Positions 61,040 to 64,000 of a DNA stretch of 64,000 bases are shown piece by piece. Source of the DNA: Salminus brasiliensis (lineage: Eukaryota; Chordata; Actinopteri; Characiformes; Bryconidae). Location of the stretch: NCBI RefSeq assembly GCF_030463535.1, contig NC_132878.1:25745925-25809924 (forward strand), written 5' to 3'. The first letter of the stretch is position 1. Every line of letters starts with the position of its first letter. Below the pieces are notes generated by a model that ran no database searches, was not told where the DNA came from, and saw only the letters and a list, made by a program, of their open reading frames with translations. Position numbers and translations under genes: made by a program.

Positions 61040-61830
61040 ATACACTATATGGACAAAAGTACTGGGGCATTGGGGACATTACCCTTACATGAGCTTTTAT
61101 GGCCTTCCATTCAAAATGCACAGGGTCCCCTTTTCCAGCTATAACAGCTTCCACACATCTGGGAAGTCTTTCCAGTCTTTCGAGTATAAAAAGTATAAAA
61201 AGTTATGCAGATTTATTCAGAGCATTTGTCAGGTCAGACACTTATGTTGGACTAGAGGGCCTGTCTCGCATTCTCATTCTGGTTCATCCCAAAGGTCTTA
61301 AAAGGGATTTGAGGTCAGGCCTCTGAGAAGGCCAGTCAAGTTCGTCCACACCAAACTCACCCAACCATAACTCTGCGCACTGGAACAGAAAAGGGCCTTC
61401 CCCTAAACTGTTTCCACAAAGTTGGGAGCATACAATTGTCCAAAATGTCTTAGTATACTGAAGCATTAAGTTCAGACTGCCAGATAGAGCAGTATAGCGT
61501 GATTCGTCACTCTACATAATGCATTTCTGCTGCTCCAGTGGAGTCAAGTGGCAGTGTGCTTAACACCACTCCATCCAATGCTTGGCATTGTGCTTGGTGG
61601 TGTAAGGCTTGCATGAAGTTTGGTGTTGATTGTTAGTGCCAGAGAAGGTTTGGAACAGCAGCTACTGAGTCAGCAGAGCATCGGAGACTTGCTCATGCAC
61701 TATGCTCCTCAGCACTCGCTTCATCTTTTCATTAATACTACTCACAGCTGATCGTAGAATATCTAGGATGGGTTAAATGCAGTAGTTGCATTCTGGTGCA
61801 CTGCTGTGCAATGGTGGTAAAGTGTGCTTA
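61040..61830 (-). mobile_element. non-autonomous Tc1-type element, long
   Basis: Left end ACACTATATGGACAAAAGTA. Inside, the minus strand carries decayed transposase C-terminal sequence (SQLCGNSLGEGPFLFQCAE, then GVDELDWPSQRPDLK). The SPDLNP-type motif is altered to RPDLKS, so the third acidic residue is gone. Confidence 0.8.
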
Positions 61831-62630
61831 ATCACATAAAAATATATATTAGATAGATTAATATATATTATTTAATATGATATATTACTAGATTTTTTTT
61901 CTAGATTTTTCTAAATTTTTTTAGATTTTTTCTTCTTTTTTTAAAATAGTAGTAGAGTGTGAAATTAAATCTCGCTATAAAATTAGTCACAACTAGGGTT
62001 GCAACAGTATAATATTTTTACAGTATGATAACTAAGAGCACATGATATTACAGTATCACTGTATATGGTATTTCACTATTGCTGTTATTATTATTATCAT
62101 TATTATAATAACTTGGCTATATGTTACAAATATGCACTATAGGTAAAACTAGAGCTGGACAATACTAACAGTGTACAATTACTAACAGTGTAATTAGAGT
62201 GGTTTAATTAGATGAAGAGCAGCAGATGTTGAATATAAATCACTGTACTCAGTATGGGAGAGGATCTGAATAGTAGTTTATAAGAATCTGTCGCTACTGA
62301 TGTTTTTACTCTGTGGTTACATGTGATAAATATTGTGTATCTTGGAAAAAAAGTATTTAAATATCATGATATAGTATTTTTTAAAACAATTCACTACTGT
62401 AAAAACATTTTATTAAATGTAAAATGTGTCCATTTAAAAAATAAATAAATAAGAAAGCTGCCTGTGAGATGAAGCTCTTTTGAACTATTTGGTTTCCAGC
62501 TAATATTTTTATAATGGATTATTCGCTCAATATTTTTGCCATTAAATGAATGATTGTTTTTAAAATGATTAAGAAATTGGTGGGATTGTCTGTTTAATTG
62601 CAGTTTTTGGTTCCAATACTGGTATTAGGG
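61831..62630. other. AT-rich non-coding sequence
   Basis: Runs of T and TA words. No gene. Confidence 0.45.
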
Positions 62631-62631
62631 C

Positions 62632-62835
62632 TGGGAATTTTATCCTTACCTCTAACAGCAGGTTTGGAAATCTGCAGTTACTGAGTCAGCAGAGCATTGA
62701 AGACTTTTATGCACTGGGCTCCTTGGCACTCTGTGACACCGCTCTGTAACTTTACATTGTTGCTTCCACCTTTCAATACTACCACTCACAGCTGATAGTG
62801 GAATATCTAGGAGGGAAGACCACACCAACCAAAAC
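62632..62835. repeat. second partial copy of the 61-kb element
   Basis: gcagttactgagtcagcaga gcattgaagac and actcacagctgatagtggaa tatctagga repeat 61660-61775 with some changes and a short insertion. Confidence 0.75.
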
Positions 62836-64000
62836 TAAAGACTGATGTTCGGATTTCCATGTGGGTGGTACCAGTTTCATTCTAAAAATGACAATCTAGG
62901 CCTTTAGGATGTTGTAGATAACTCACTGACTGCAGTATTTAAACTGGGATTTAGTCAGTTGCTCAGTCAGTAAGGAGCTAGAGCTGTCTGTTACAGCACA
63001 TTAGCCATAGCTTAGTACTAACATTCTACTATACTGGCATTACAGAAGGGCTAGCACAAATGAGCCCTATCATACAAGTGGGCTTTTCCTTGTTTCTTAA
63101 CTGAGCATTAACACTGAATGCCTGGGTCCACTGTTTATATTTACAAAATAAAACAGTTCTCACACGTCAAACATATTTATGACAAAAAAAACATGCAACC
63201 TTATATACACAATCTGTTACACATACAGTGCCCATGTAAGGCAGTGGTAAAGCCCAGGGATCGTGGGCGTTTGTGTGTGTGGGACAGGAAGTCGGTTATC
63301 TTCCTCAGAGAATCCAAAACGTCTGGCCTTATATGGCCCTCACACATCTGCCCCAAGCACATCTGTCAGCTGCGTGCGTGTGTGTGTATGTGTGAGAACG
63401 AGAGATAGAGAGTGTGTGTGGGAGAGAGATAGAGAGCAAGTGAGTCCGTAAGCTTTTACTAAAACTTTTTTTTTTAAGTCAGTTTGTCAGAGTTTCTAGA
63501 CATCTGGCCTAGCTAACAATATTCCCCAATATTCCTCTGCTGTTATACAGTGCTATACTCCAGCAGTAGTTACTGTATTTGGCAGGTAACGTAATTGTAA
63601 AAGCAGTGTTAGTGGATGACAGTGGCTTCACCAGGGAGCACAGTCATTTGTCAGTACACTAATGAAAACCTTCAACCTGTGAGCTGTAGCATCAGTGGTA
63701 TAGCAGTCTCTTAAAGGAGATACTGGAAAATGCTAAAGCTGCAGAGATCAAATAACATAACGAGTAACATCATCACCTTGCACAGACGAGATAGAGGCAC
63801 GACTGCCAGACAAACGGATGCTACAGACAAGTTCCCAGCCACAAACAGGGAGTTCAAGTGAGTTAAATCCAGATAGCTTTATCATTTAACCTGTTGTCCC
63901 CTTTGTCTGATGGGTGACTTCATGCTCTCTCTGCTGTAATGACGATTTGACTGCATATTTGGCTTTCCAGCATTAAAGGTAGCTAACTAGGCTCTTTCTG
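62836..64000. other. non-coding, no gene seen
   Basis: 63365-63440 has GT and GA runs. No family-like exon found on the minus strand. Confidence 0.45.

Overview
The window reads as a stretch of teleost fish chromosome. Two vertebrate genes with ordinary GT-AG introns lie in a background rich in CA/TG, TA and GA microsatellites, several minisatellites, many decayed Tc1-like transposons, a hAT relic and tRNA-derived SINEs. This repeat mix is typical of otophysan fishes (characins, catfishes, cyprinids). The group is inferred from repeat style only.

Both genes are on the minus strand. (1) A complete exocyst/Sec6-family gene, best called exoc3l2, has 12 coding exons from the ATG at 43003 to the stop at 22835. 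The splice phases agree at all 11 junctions and the exons sum to 2790 bp (929 residues plus stop). (2) The 3' part of a ppp1r14a-like (CPI-17 family) PP1 inhibitor gene has three exons between 59605 and 56257. Its first exon was not found and probably lies beyond 64000.

Layout: 1-22 kb has no gene I can support. It holds tandem repeats (1-190, 2653-3330, 4310-4905, 14.0-15.4 kb, 22.0-22.9 kb), a GC-rich patch with a DR1 nuclear-receptor half-site pair (about 840-1080), Tc1 relics of several families, and a three-layer nest: a Tc1 copy split by a hAT element that is itself split by a SINE (7.4-11.3 kb). 22.8-43.0 kb is exoc3l2; its last intron carries a 1.8-kb, 31/21-bp minisatellite. 43.0-56.2 kb is upstream sequence, possibly with a non-coding first exon near 50.4 kb. 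56.2-59.6 kb is ppp1r14a. 59.6-64 kb is repeat-rich non-coding sequence.

The two genes have no operon-like link. EXOC3L2 relatives act in membrane tethering and exocytosis, and PPP1R14A controls myosin phosphatase. Human EXOC3L2 and PPP1R14A are both on 19q13 (from memory), so the linkage may be old synteny. I found no new multi-gene system. The most unusual points are a minisatellite that appears to derive from a Tc1 terminus, a coding end of exoc3l2 supplied by a minisatellite, an NPF-acidic motif in the exoc3l2 N-terminus, and TG/CA microsatellites placed directly at its splice sites.
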